Positions 1-8,477 of a stretch of DNA of 64,000 nucleotides are shown here, piece by piece (within the stretch, counting starts at the first letter, position 1; each line of letters begins with the position of its first letter). Source of the DNA: an uncultured Methanobrevibacter sp. (GTDB lineage: Archaea > Methanobacteriota > Methanobacteria > Methanobacteriales > Methanobacteriaceae); contig NZ_CALGFC010000039.1 in assembly GCF_937881195.1 (NCBI RefSeq), positions 1 to 64,000 of the forward strand. The letters run 5' to 3'. The notes under the pieces are model-generated. The model was not told the origin of the DNA. It did no database searches and was given only the letters and a program-made list of their open reading frames with translations. The position numbers were made by a program, and so were the translations under genes.

Positions 1-170
1 TAAACCCTAAATCCAAAAAAAGAAAAAAAGAAAAAAATTTTATGAGTCGTCCTCAAAATATAATTAAAAAAGAATGAAAAAAATAATAAATAAAAAATAC
101 ACAATTGAAGAAAAGAATAAATATTAAAAAAAACAAAATTAATATTGTTATAATTAAAAAAGGTGATTTT

Positions 171-326
171 ATGTGTACTGTTGGAGGACCAATGGCAGAT
201 ATTAAAATGAGAAAACTTAAAACAAAACGATATAAATGTTTGGATTGTGGAAATGACTTTAAAGGATTAGGTAAAAAAGTTATATGTCCATCATGCCAAA
301 GCGAAAATGTTGAATGTTTAGATTAA
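171..326 (+). CDS. small zinc-ribbon protein
   Basis: A 51-residue protein with two CxxC knuckles (CLDCGNDF and CPSC, 18 residues apart), the layout of a rubredoxin-like zinc ribbon that would bind one Zn or Fe. An in-frame ATG lies at 105, but I start at 171. There GGTGAT sits three bases before the ATG, the commonest ribosome-binding arrangement in this window, and the extra 22 residues would be low-complexity Lys/Ile/Asn. No enzymatic domain is present. A role as a small metal-binding or nucleic-acid-binding protein is inference only. Confidence 0.75.
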   Translation: MCTVGGPMADIKMRKLKTKRYKCLDCGNDFKGLGKKVICPSCQSENVECLD

Positions 327-404
327 TTTTTATAATTTTAAATTATTTAGTAAATAATTCTTGTTTTAAATTTAATAAATTTTTAGATTTAAGGAATAAA
401 TAAA

Positions 405-869
405 TTGAAAAAAATAGATATAAATCCTTCTGAAGTACTATTTTTAATTGGAGATACTGGAACAGTTGGAATTTTAAAGGTATCCGATGAAAAAATGTTA
501 TTTATTGGAACTCCTGAAAAAGAAGAAATTGTTCTATATCTAGAAAAAGATGATTTAATAGCTGTTTCTGCATTTGGAACTGGAGAAAAATACGAAAAAG
601 GTATAAAGTCAATGGCATATATTACAAGAGAAATGGAATCCCCAATAATTGTCTTACCAAAAGATCATCCAAGTTCAAAAAGACTAAAAATGGTTTTATC
701 TGTAGGGGAAAGCATTAGATTAGATTGTGATATAACACCAGGAACACATCCAGAGCAAGACATATTGTGTTCATGTAATAGTTTATCTGGTTTGAAGATT
801 GAAAAATCAAAAAGCGGTGTCATCATTAATAATAATAATAAAATAAATTATAAAATAGAAAAATTATAA
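405..869 (+). CDS. conserved-looking protein of unknown function
   Basis: A 154-residue soluble protein that I do not recognise. The start is TTG, with AAGGA nine bases upstream and no better in-frame codon. The first 110 residues look like a mixed beta-rich domain (FLIGDTGTVGILKVSDEKML, then IVLYLEKDDLIAVSAFGTGEKYEKG). Near residue 126 there is a CSC motif (ILCSCNSL). The tail is Asn/Lys-rich and low complexity. It sits between the zinc-ribbon gene and the DUF116 gene on the same strand, with gaps of 78 and 240 bases, so an operon is uncertain. A T7 run follows the stop. Confidence 0.7.
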   Translation: MKKIDINPSEVLFLIGDTGTVGILKVSDEKMLFIGTPEKEEIVLYLEKDDLIAVSAFGTGEKYEKGIKSMAYITREMESPIIVLPKDHPSSKRLKMVLSVGESIRLDCDITPGTHPEQDILCSCNSLSGLKIEKSKSGVIINNNNKINYKIEKL

Positions 870-880
870 GTTTTTTTATA
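870..880 (+). terminator. T-run after the 405-869 gene
   Basis: A run of seven T directly follows the stop codon in an otherwise A-rich stretch. Archaeal RNA polymerase terminates at T-runs without a hairpin, so this is a plausible terminator. The evidence is composition only. Confidence 0.3.
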
Positions 881-1081
881 TATTTGAAGATATTTAAATA
901 AATAAATCTAATTATAAAAAATATAATAATTTAAAATATTTATTATAAAAATTATAAAAGATATAAATACTTAAATATTATAAATTAAACTTATAATCAT
1001 ATCCTAAATCTAAACTACATTATAATAAAAATAATTTGATCAAATTAAAAAAAAATGATTTAATCAATTTAAAAAAAAATA

Positions 1082-1091
1082 TTTATATAAA
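1082..1091 (+). promoter_or_regulatory. TATA box of the DUF116 gene, possible leaderless transcript
   Basis: TTTATATAAA is centred about 23 bases before the ATG at 1110, the distance at which archaeal transcription normally starts. No Shine-Dalgarno-like sequence lies between it and the ATG, so the mRNA probably begins at or very near the start codon. Confidence 0.45.
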
Positions 1092-1109
1092 ATAAAAAAA
1101 GCGCATAAT

Positions 1110-1829
1110 ATGATAATTAATACTTTATTTCAAATTTTTGGACAAACATTAGTCCTTATAGCTGTTGGACTATTTTTATTATTAATTTTAGCCCTAGCTT
1201 TTGGTAGAATACTACTTAAAAAAGACATACTTATTTTTCCAAAACTGATTATTTTTGCATTAGATATGTTTTATTCCCCTCTAAAAAGATTAGCTAGAAG
1301 TTTAGGATTTGATGAATCCATGGTAGATCACATTGGAGTTGAAGTACGAAACAAAGTAAATGCAAAAAAATTTAATAACACATCCCCTAAAAAGAAAATA
1401 ATTGTATTTCCTCATTGCCTTAGAAATCCAAAGTGTGAAGCTATATTAGATGAAACTGGTTTAGTTTGTGATTGTTGTGGTAAATGTGCTATTGGAATAA
1501 TAAAACCAAAAGCAGAGCAGATGGGATATAAAGTCTTTGTAATTCCCGGTTCAACATTTGTGAAAAAAATTGTCAAAAATAATGAGTTTGACTCTGTGCT
1601 TGGTGTAGCCTGTTATGAAGATTTAAACCTTACAATGATGAAATTAGCTAATTTTACCCCACAAGGAGTATTACTTTCAAGAACAGGATGTTTTAAAACA
1701 AAAGTTGATGTTAAGACAGTACTTGATAAAATTGGGTATAAGGAAGATAATGAAGGAGAAGAATCTTTTGATTATTATAATGATTTTGAAATAGGTTGTA
1801 GTGACAAAAAACATGATTTAAATAAATAA
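1110..1829 (+). CDS. DUF116 family membrane-anchored protein
   Basis: A 239-residue protein. Residues about 5-35 form a long hydrophobic membrane segment. The rest is the cysteine-rich DUF116 domain common in methanogens. It includes FPHCLRNPKC, then CDCCGKC with four closely spaced cysteines, then GVACYEDL and a later CF. The cysteines suggest metal or Fe-S binding on the soluble side; the biochemical role of the family is not established. There is no Shine-Dalgarno sequence, and the TATA box at 1082-1091 suggests a leaderless message. The C-terminus is acidic and low complexity. Confidence 0.85.
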   Translation: MIINTLFQIFGQTLVLIAVGLFLLLILALAFGRILLKKDILIFPKLIIFALDMFYSPLKRLARSLGFDESMVDHIGVEVRNKVNAKKFNNTSPKKKIIVFPHCLRNPKCEAILDETGLVCDCCGKCAIGIIKPKAEQMGYKVFVIPGSTFVKKIVKNNEFDSVLGVACYEDLNLTMMKLANFTPQGVLLSRTGCFKTKVDVKTVLDKIGYKEDNEGEESFDYYNDFEIGCSDKKHDLNK

Positions 1830-1880
1830 TAAATATAAAAATTTAGTTAAATAACTTTCCCAAATTGATTTCTTTTAAAA

Positions 1881-1977
1881 AAAATTATCTGATTAAAGTT
1901 ATTATATAATATTAAAGATTTATTTAATTAAAAATTATCTAATTAAAGTTTATATAACTAAAAATTATCTAATTAAA
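1881..1977. repeat. three direct copies of a 17-base A/T motif
   Basis: AAAATTATCTRATTAAA occurs at 1881, 1931 and 1961 in the gap after the DUF116 gene. The spacing is irregular (50 and 30 bases). Function unknown; it may be a remnant of slipped-strand duplication. Confidence 0.5.
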
Positions 1978-2010
1978 TAATTATCATAATAATTGAAAAT
2001 TTATCTAATT

Positions 2011-2370
2011 TTATCTAGTTTTCAACTTTTTTCTTGGTTTTATCAATAATATATTAGGGTGTATATCTGCATAATTATCTAAACATAATTTCTCATCATC
2101 ATCCACCCAAAGATCAAAAGAAAGATTATATTTCCTAATTATTTTTTTTAGATAAACTGGTGCTTGAGGAATATAAATTTTATATCCTTCTTTATTTGTA
2201 GCCTCTAGAAATTCTTTAAATTTTTTCCCACCAATATTAGTAACTTCAATATAGTCTATATACATTTTTTTATCATCTTGAATATAAACTATAGATTTAT
2301 TCTTAAAATATTTCGGAGTGAACCCAATATTTTTAGATAATTTATGTTCTTGATTTAATCTTACTTTAAT
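2011..2370 (-). CDS. hypothetical protein, probable ATT start
   Basis: I do not recognise this protein. The first ATG (2265) gives only 84 residues and has a weak GATGAT upstream. The same frame is open for a further 35 codons up to an ATT at 2370. That ATT is preceded by GGAGG with seven bases of spacing and by a TATA-like AAATATAAATA further upstream. The extended product is 119 residues: basic, no membrane segment, beginning KVRLNQEHKLSKNIGF. The central part (YIDYIEVTNIGGKKFKEF, IYIPQAP) suggests an alpha/beta fold. The ATT start is inference; the open frame and the Shine-Dalgarno sequence are seen directly. Confidence 0.6.
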   Translation of the reverse strand: MKVRLNQEHKLSKNIGFTPKYFKNKSIVYIQDDKKMYIDYIEVTNIGGKKFKEFLEATNKEGYKIYIPQAPVYLKKIIRKYNLSFDLWVDDDEKLCLDNYADIHPNILLIKPRKKLKTR

Positions 2371-2957
2371 GTTAATTCCTCCATATTTTGCAGTAATAAA
2401 ATTTTTTAAATCTTATTTATATTTAATACCTAAAAATTTAATAATTTATTAATAAATTTTAATAAATAATAGATTTATATATTAAATATTATACAAATAC
2501 ATTATTAAATATTATATTAATATACAATACATTATATTGAATATTTTAAACAAAAAACTTTATTCTAAATCTTAAAGTATTGATTAAAAGATAAACTATT
2601 TAATAATTCTTTTAAGATAATTATATTCTCTTTTTACTAATTTAAATAATTTTCTGGTTTGTTTTATTAATTATTTTATTTATATAAATAATATGAATTA
2701 TTAATTATTTTTTATTATATAATAATTATAAAACATATAATTATAAAAATTATAAGAATTATAAGAATTATAAGAATTATCAAAATTGTAAAATTTACAT
2801 GAAATATAAAATTAAAATAAATTATAAAAGTTATAAAGATATTAATGGTAAATAAATATTTAAAAATATTAAATATAAAAAAATAAGTATTAGTTTTCAC
2901 CCCCTCTCGGATTAAATGTATTTTTTATAAAATTTATTAGATATTATAAAGAGATAT
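2371..2957. other. 587-base gene-free gap upstream of the Cdc6-like gene
   Basis: Extremely AT-rich, with an imperfect ATAAGAATT tandem array at about 2745-2780. Just before the ATPase gene there is one isolated C-rich block (2898-2911, CACCCCCTCTCGG). On the minus strand this reads CCGAGAGGGGGTG, the only G-run of this size nearby. No gene is supported here. Confidence 0.5.
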
Positions 2958-2972
2958 TTGAGTGAAAATATT

Positions 2973-3818
2973 ATGAAAACTGTAGAAAATATATTCCATG
3001 AAGTAATACAGCAAGAAGGAACATTATTCAAACAAGCAGATGTATTTACATTAGAATATTTACCAGAAATACTAAGATTTAGAGACAAACAAATACAAGC
3101 TATGATAAATCACAGTAAACAATTAAAAAGTAATCATCCTCCAACCAATATGGAAATCACTGGGCCTTATGGAACAGGCAAAACAACAGCTGTGAAAAAA
3201 TATTTTGAGTTAATAGAAAATGAATTTAGTGTAATAACCTCATACATAAATTGTGAATTTGATAAAACTGAAAATCAAATTCTTACAAAGATTTATAATA
3301 AGATTTATAAAAAAAATGTGAAACCAGGAATTAACACCCATATACTAAAAAATAAAATAGTCAGCTATCTAGGTGAAACAGAAAAGATACTTGTAGTCTG
3401 TTTAGATGATTATGGATCAAATAAAATATCTGGAGAGGACATTGACCAAATAAATAGAGTTATGTATACTTTACTCAGGGCTCATGAAATCAATCCAAAA
3501 GCAAAAATTAGTCTTATAACCGTGACAAACAAAAGATATATTAATTTTGTTTTAACTCAAAGTGTTGAAACAATATTCAGACCCATTAATATCAATTTTG
3601 ATGCATATAACCTAAATGAAATTCATAAAATATTAAGTGATAGTTGTAAAATTGGTTTTGCAAATGGTGTAATAAAAGAAGATGTTATCCATATGGTAGC
3701 TGAACATGCTTACCGTGAAGGCGATTTAAGAGTTGGTATTCGTTGTTTGTATGATGCTGGATATAATGCAGAGTTTGTTGGAAGTAGTATTATTAAAAGA
3801 GAGCATTTAGATTTTTAG
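2973..3818 (+). CDS. short Orc1/Cdc6-like AAA+ ATPase
   Basis: A 281-residue AAA+ protein. Walker A (GPYGTGKTT) is at about residues 64-72 and a Walker B-like segment LVVCLDDYGS at 140-149, where the usual acidic pair is LDD rather than LDE. It ends in an Orc1-type lid (REGDLRVGIRCLYDAGYNAE). The Orc1/Cdc6 initiators of archaea continue with a DNA-binding winged-helix domain, but this one stops after the lid. It may therefore be a truncated paralogue, a regulator or partner of the main initiator, or a minimal ATPase. A TTG at 2958 would add five residues. I prefer the ATG because GAGTGA lies seven bases upstream. Confidence 0.8.
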   Translation: MKTVENIFHEVIQQEGTLFKQADVFTLEYLPEILRFRDKQIQAMINHSKQLKSNHPPTNMEITGPYGTGKTTAVKKYFELIENEFSVITSYINCEFDKTENQILTKIYNKIYKKNVKPGINTHILKNKIVSYLGETEKILVVCLDDYGSNKISGEDIDQINRVMYTLLRAHEINPKAKISLITVTNKRYINFVLTQSVETIFRPININFDAYNLNEIHKILSDSCKIGFANGVIKEDVIHMVAEHAYREGDLRVGIRCLYDAGYNAEFVGSSIIKREHLDF

Positions 3819-4163
<345 letters not shown>

Positions 4164-4712
4164 ATGCTATTTGAAGATTTAAAATCATTAGAAAATAATG
4201 AAAAAATATCTAAAAATGATGTGTTAAAAATCTTAAAAAAATGGGCAGAAAATGTTTCTGTTTTTGATATTATGAATTCAACAACAAGGTTTAGAGAGTC
4301 TTGTAAATATGTTCAGAAGGAATATAAAGGATATTTTGATGAAATATATGTAAAAAATTTTTATATGCGTGTGAAAGATATATTGAAAGATAAAAATAAT
4401 TATAATGATAATGTAAATAGAAAATTATTCTTAAAGGCAATTGAATATTTTCAAAAACAAGATAGTGAAATGGAAATATCAAATAAATTATATGATAAAG
4501 AAGAAGTAATAGAATCTCATAGATTAATATATTACTTAATTTGTATTTATACAACTTTTATATTAGATGAACCAATTCATCATGTAGGAAGTACATTCCC
4601 TGGACATACTAAAGTTAGGTATGAAAATGGAAAATATTATTGCCCCGTTAAAAATAATAATATTAATAATCTAAAAGCAGTATGCAGATTTTGCATAGCT
4701 AAACAGGGATAG
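4164..4712 (+). CDS. DUF2115 (UPF0305) family protein
   Basis: A 182-residue protein whose C-terminal part carries the family signature: HHVGSTFPGHTKVRYENG, then YYCPVKNNN, then AVCRFCIAKQ. Three cysteines (CP, CRFC) and two adjacent histidines could form a metal site. The N-terminal 130 residues are helical and Lys/Asn-rich. The family is restricted to methanogens and close relatives and has no assigned function. A GTG nine bases upstream is in frame, but it forms part of the GTGAT ribosome-binding site, so the ATG is the better start. TatD follows 35 bases downstream on the same strand. Confidence 0.85.
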   Translation: MLFEDLKSLENNEKISKNDVLKILKKWAENVSVFDIMNSTTRFRESCKYVQKEYKGYFDEIYVKNFYMRVKDILKDKNNYNDNVNRKLFLKAIEYFQKQDSEMEISNKLYDKEEVIESHRLIYYLICIYTTFILDEPIHHVGSTFPGHTKVRYENGKYYCPVKNNNINNLKAVCRFCIAKQG

Positions 4713-4747
4713 AATGAAACAAAATATAATAAAAAAAGGTAATCTAT

Positions 4748-5605
4748 ATGAAAGCCAATCCTTTAGAAATTCCAATAACTGATAATCATATTCACATAGA
4801 CCCAATTAATGGAATTGGACCAATCAAAGTAGCTAAACAATTTTATAATGTTGGTGGAAGAGTTATGATAATACCTAATAAACCTTCATGGACATTTGGA
4901 GAGCCTTTTAATTTTAAAAAAGCTATGGATTTAGTTATTGAATATGCTGAAGATATAAATAAAAATACCAAAGTTAAAGCATTTCCAATTGTTGGTGTTC
5001 ATCCTGCTGAATTTTCAAGACTTATTGAAAGTGGAAAATCATTTGAAGAAAGTTTTAAAATTGTTAGAAAAGCATTGGCATATGGAAAAGAATTAGTTTT
5101 AGAAAAAAAAGCTTTTGGAATTGGTGAAATAGGTAGGCCTCATTATGATGTTTCAGATGAAGAAATGAAATATCAGAACAAAATTCTAAAATATGGATTA
5201 GAATTAGCTAGAGAAATTGATTGTCCTGTTCAATTGCATACAGAATCTGCAACTGAAATTGAATTTAAAGAATTTGCATCATTTGCAGATAGTATTAAAT
5301 TTAATAAGAAAAAACTAATAAAACATTTCTCAGGACCATATATAACTAAAGATGAAAATTTTGGAATTACACCCTCAGTTATGTCAGGAAAAGAGAATAT
5401 TAAAATAGCTATATCAAAAGGAGATAATTTTTTAATGGAAACTGACTATCTTGATGATTTAAGTCGACCAGGAGCAGTTCTTGGCCTAAAAACAGTTCCA
5501 AAAAGGACACTTGATTATATAAAAAAAGGAATATTTACAGAAGAAGATGCTTTTAAAATACATAAAGAAAATATAGAACATATTTATTCCATTGATTTAG
5601 ATTAA
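4748..5605 (+). CDS. TatD-family metal-dependent hydrolase
   Basis: A 285-residue amidohydrolase-fold protein. It has the metal-binding DNHIHID near the N-terminus, then GVHPAEF, GEIGRPHYD, QLHTES, KHFSG and the terminal METDYLDD. These are the usual His/Asp/Glu ligands of the TatD TIM barrel, in order. TatD proteins are divalent-metal phosphodiesterases or DNases; this archaeal branch is poorly characterised, so the substrate is unknown. GGTAAT precedes the ATG. It is probably co-transcribed with the DUF2115 gene. Confidence 0.85.
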   Translation: MKANPLEIPITDNHIHIDPINGIGPIKVAKQFYNVGGRVMIIPNKPSWTFGEPFNFKKAMDLVIEYAEDINKNTKVKAFPIVGVHPAEFSRLIESGKSFEESFKIVRKALAYGKELVLEKKAFGIGEIGRPHYDVSDEEMKYQNKILKYGLELAREIDCPVQLHTESATEIEFKEFASFADSIKFNKKKLIKHFSGPYITKDENFGITPSVMSGKENIKIAISKGDNFLMETDYLDDLSRPGAVLGLKTVPKRTLDYIKKGIFTEEDAFKIHKENIEHIYSIDLD

Positions 5606-5801
5606 TAACCTATAAATAATAGATAAAAAAATGAATGAAATAATCAAAACAAAAAAAATACAATAGAATTAACTAATAAATTTAGAATTAATTAATAAAT
5701 TAGTAGCATACTAAAAAAATTAATTAAAAAATAGATAAATATTAATTAAAAATTAATTAAAAAGTAAATAATTATTAATTAAAAATAAGGATATTTTTTA
5801 A

Positions 5802-6431
5802 TTAAACATTAAATATTTTAGCTACACCCACGATATTAGATGCATTGGTCCATTTTTCTATAGCTATCATATCAACGTAAGTTCCATTTACAAAAGCTTG
5901 AACTGTATCATTATTATCACTAGATAAATAAATTTTATCCCCACTAATATTACCTAAGCGTTTTATTAGAAGAGTTTCTTCAGGATCTTTAACAACTATT
6001 ATATCTCCAATTTGAGGATTTTTTGTTTTTTGAATTATAACTTTTTCCCCATTTTTTAGTGTAGGGACCATTGAAACCCCATCAACAGTAACTTCCATAG
6101 GAATTTGATCTTTACCAAATTGAGAGTGAATATTAACTTTTACGTCTTTAAAACCATGATTTTTAGCTATTTCCATTATTCCAGATTTTAAAGTAGTTGA
6201 ATTACTATCAATATTATTCATTTGATTATAAGAATAATTTTCAAGTTCATTATTCATATTGCCAAAATTATTTGTAAATGGTGCAGAAATCACATTTACA
6301 GTAGCGTTTTCACCATCTAAGCTAACATCAATTATTACAGAATCTGCAAAAACAAAAGAGGTTACTAAAATTCCAATCCCAATAATAATAATTATAACTA
6401 CAAAAATTGTTATAAGTTTATTCCGCTCTAT
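5802..6431 (-). CDS. membrane-anchored S26/S24-like serine protease, probable ATA start
   Basis: The first ordinary start (GTG, 6293) has no ribosome-binding site and would give 163 residues. The frame stays open upstream to an ATA at 6431, preceded by GGGGGT with six bases of spacing. Starting there adds 46 residues: a charged head (ERNK), then one hydrophobic membrane segment (about residues 6-29). This gives a 209-residue type II-like membrane protein. The protease domain has GVSMVPTL (Ser about 120) and LLIKRLGNISGD (Lys about 157). This is the Ser-Lys dyad pattern of bacterial LepB and LexA/UmuD-type peptidases, not the Ser-His pattern of usual archaeal signal peptidase. The substrate is unknown. 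It lies downstream of aroD on the same strand. Confidence 0.75.
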   Translation of the reverse strand: MERNKLITIFVVIIIIIGIGILVTSFVFADSVIIDVSLDGENATVNVISAPFTNNFGNMNNELENYSYNQMNNIDSNSTTLKSGIMEIAKNHGFKDVKVNIHSQFGKDQIPMEVTVDGVSMVPTLKNGEKVIIQKTKNPQIGDIIVVKDPEETLLIKRLGNISGDKIYLSSDNNDTVQAFVNGTYVDMIAIEKWTNASNIVGVAKIFNV

Positions 6432-6534
6432 AAAAAGACCCCCATATTATTTTTTATAATACATTTATCTATTAATTAATTATTTTTTAATAGTAAATAT
6501 AATTTTCTTATAAATAATCTAGATAAAAATAAGC

Positions 6535-7245
6535 CTATAAATCATCTAAGAGAATGTCATGATCCATTAAATCCATATTTAACAATAATTTCATAGTTTC
6601 AATATCAATTTGACCAGGAGCTGTCACGTCCCCACCCGTAGCAAATGTAATAGGAGCATTAAATTTAGATGCTATAACACGAGTATAACTTCCCAATTCT
6701 CCCATAGATATTGCTATTGTATTATCGCAACGAGACATAATTGCTAAAACACTAATTGTATCCTCAAGAGTAATAGGCATTACAGCAATCTTAGCTATAT
6801 CTCCTATTTTTTTTTCTTGTTTAACAATTTCAAGTAATTGATCTACTGAAGGTGTTTTTTTAAAATCATGAAAAGAAACAATAGTTTTAATATTAGATTC
6901 CCTACACTTTTTAATAATATAATTTCGGAGACTAGAATCAGTTTGAAGCTCTATATCAATATATTTAACATTTTTAAAATTAGAACAACTTTTAAGGATG
7001 TTTATCCTTTCTTTTTCACTACCTAAAAACATTCCTCCTTCCTTTTCACTACGATTAGTAGCTATAATCGGAAAATCAATAGATTCAATAATGTTCCTAA
7101 CAATTTTAGGATTAACATTAATTATACTATCAATCCTAATTTCTAAAAGATCTGCACCTTTTTTAATATAATCTTCAGCGGTTTTAATTATTTCTTCTTC
7201 TTTTTCTTGCATAATAGGAATAGCTATTTTAGTTTGTGAAATCAA
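6535..7245 (-). CDS. aroD: 3-dehydroquinate dehydratase, type I
   Basis: Catalyses the dehydration of 3-dehydroquinate to 3-dehydroshikimate in the shikimate pathway. The 236-residue TIM barrel is the normal length for the type I (Schiff-base) enzyme. It contains the EIRID strand, the catalytic His in SFHDF, the Schiff-base Lys in IAKIAVMP, and the C-terminal FATGG..APGQ loop. The start is TTG with AAGGGG seven bases upstream. aroE of the same pathway is at 33694, so the pathway genes are scattered. Confidence 0.93.
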   Translation of the reverse strand: MISQTKIAIPIMQEKEEEIIKTAEDYIKKGADLLEIRIDSIINVNPKIVRNIIESIDFPIIATNRSEKEGGMFLGSEKERINILKSCSNFKNVKYIDIELQTDSSLRNYIIKKCRESNIKTIVSFHDFKKTPSVDQLLEIVKQEKKIGDIAKIAVMPITLEDTISVLAIMSRCDNTIAISMGELGSYTRVIASKFNAPITFATGGDVTAPGQIDIETMKLLLNMDLMDHDILLDDL

Positions 7246-7655
7246 TATTTTTCCCCTTCCATTAATTTAAATAATAAATTTACTATTTCAAACTATTATA
7301 TAAAATAATGTTATATATCCAATATTATTAAGTTAACTATTTTATTTTTTATCTATTTTATATGTTATTTATTTTTATCTTTTATCTAATATTTTATCTT
7401 TTATTTAAGTATCTTTAGATTTTAATATCATAATTTTAAAAAATATATTATTATATTATTTAAAAACAATGACTAAAATTCAAAAATATTAGAATAAAAC
7501 CTACAATAATATAAATAACAATGAATAAATAATAATTATCATAAATATTAATTAGTAAATTATTAAGAATATGAAAAAATATAATATGAAAAAATTATAT
7601 AAAATTTATTTAGAAAATTTAAATACATATTGAAAGAAATTTATTGGGTGTTAAA
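7246..7655. other. 410-base divergent promoter region
   Basis: A gene-free AT-rich gap between aroD (-) and the gene at 7656 (+). It must hold both promoters. Many A/T-rich elements resemble TATA boxes, but none stands out enough to call. Confidence 0.4.
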
Positions 7656-8378
7656 TTGAAAATAACAGCTATTGGAGCAGATATATCTAAAAATGATGTT
7701 TCTTGTAGTTATTCTTTATCTGAAAATATAGAAAAAGACATTCCTAAATTAGTAGAATCAGGAGCCCATAGTGCTGCTTTAACTAATATTACTGGTGATG
7801 ATATAGTAATATCTGCTTTTGTAGAAGATAACCTACTAGAAAAAATCAATAAGAAAATTGTTAATATTCTTAAAGACAATGCAGAAGACATAGGAGATAT
7901 TGCAGGAATATCAAAATACCCTGAAACTGCTGGAGAAGGAATTTCATATGCAGAAGCAAAAATAAGGCAGGATAGATATCCAGATGCAATTGTAATGTCC
8001 TTTGATACTTATGGCGGAGAACCTTTTGTAGAAGATGTAGCTAATTCCTGTATTGATGCTGCTACTGGAATATCTGGCCTTACTGATATATGTGATAAAA
8101 TAGGCAAACAACGAAAAATACCTGGTGTGGGTTATGTGTCCAATGAGACTGATGACCCAGTTGTTGTAGCTACTGTAGAAAATATTGAATCTGTTGGAGT
8201 GATTGCAGGAGCTATGATTGGTGCTGCCTGTGGAAATAAAAACACTTATCTTGTTGAAAGAGGAACTCCTTGCAATGTTATTCCAGGAAGTGTAATTTTT
8301 TCAGTTTCTGCTTTTATGAATGGTAATGTTATTGATTTATCAATTCCTTTTCAATCAAGATCTAGAATTCTGAAATAA
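7656..8378 (+). CDS. conserved-looking methanogen protein, function unknown
   Basis: A 240-residue soluble protein that I cannot assign to a named family. It is rich in Gly/Ala/Asp, with segments such as AVTNITGDDIV-like (ALTNITGDDIV), SFDTYGGEPF, KIPGVGYVSNETDDP and AGAMIGAACGNKN, suggesting an alpha/beta cofactor- or ligand-binding fold. It has two CG/CN cysteines near the C-terminus. A TTG at 7644 is also in frame, but GGGTG lies five bases before the TTG at 7656, which I prefer. It is followed 99 bases later by sucD, then hmgA. Confidence 0.7.
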   Translation: MKITAIGADISKNDVSCSYSLSENIEKDIPKLVESGAHSAALTNITGDDIVISAFVEDNLLEKINKKIVNILKDNAEDIGDIAGISKYPETAGEGISYAEAKIRQDRYPDAIVMSFDTYGGEPFVEDVANSCIDAATGISGLTDICDKIGKQRKIPGVGYVSNETDDPVVVATVENIESVGVIAGAMIGAACGNKNTYLVERGTPCNVIPGSVIFSVSAFMNGNVIDLSIPFQSRSRILK

Positions 8379-8477
8379 ATTAAAAATAGCTAAAATAATA
8401 AAATTAATTAAAATAATAAAATTTAATTAAAATAATAAAAATTCATTAAAATATTAGATAAGTTAATGAGGGTAAAA

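Noticed and set aside
1..104. Possible end of a gene at the left edge
   Set aside because: The first 104 bases are poly-A-rich with stops in all frames that I checked. Nothing can be supported.
2715..2900. A 61-codon minus-strand frame starting with GTG behind GAGGGGG
   Set aside because: The product is almost only Ile, Phe, Leu, Tyr and Asn, and part of it is a nine-base repeat read as protein. It is what A/T-rich DNA gives by chance. The G-run is reported separately.
6259..6459. Plus-strand frame of 66 codons over the protease N-terminus
   Set aside because: It is the antisense of the extended N-terminus (membrane helix) of the minus-strand protease gene.
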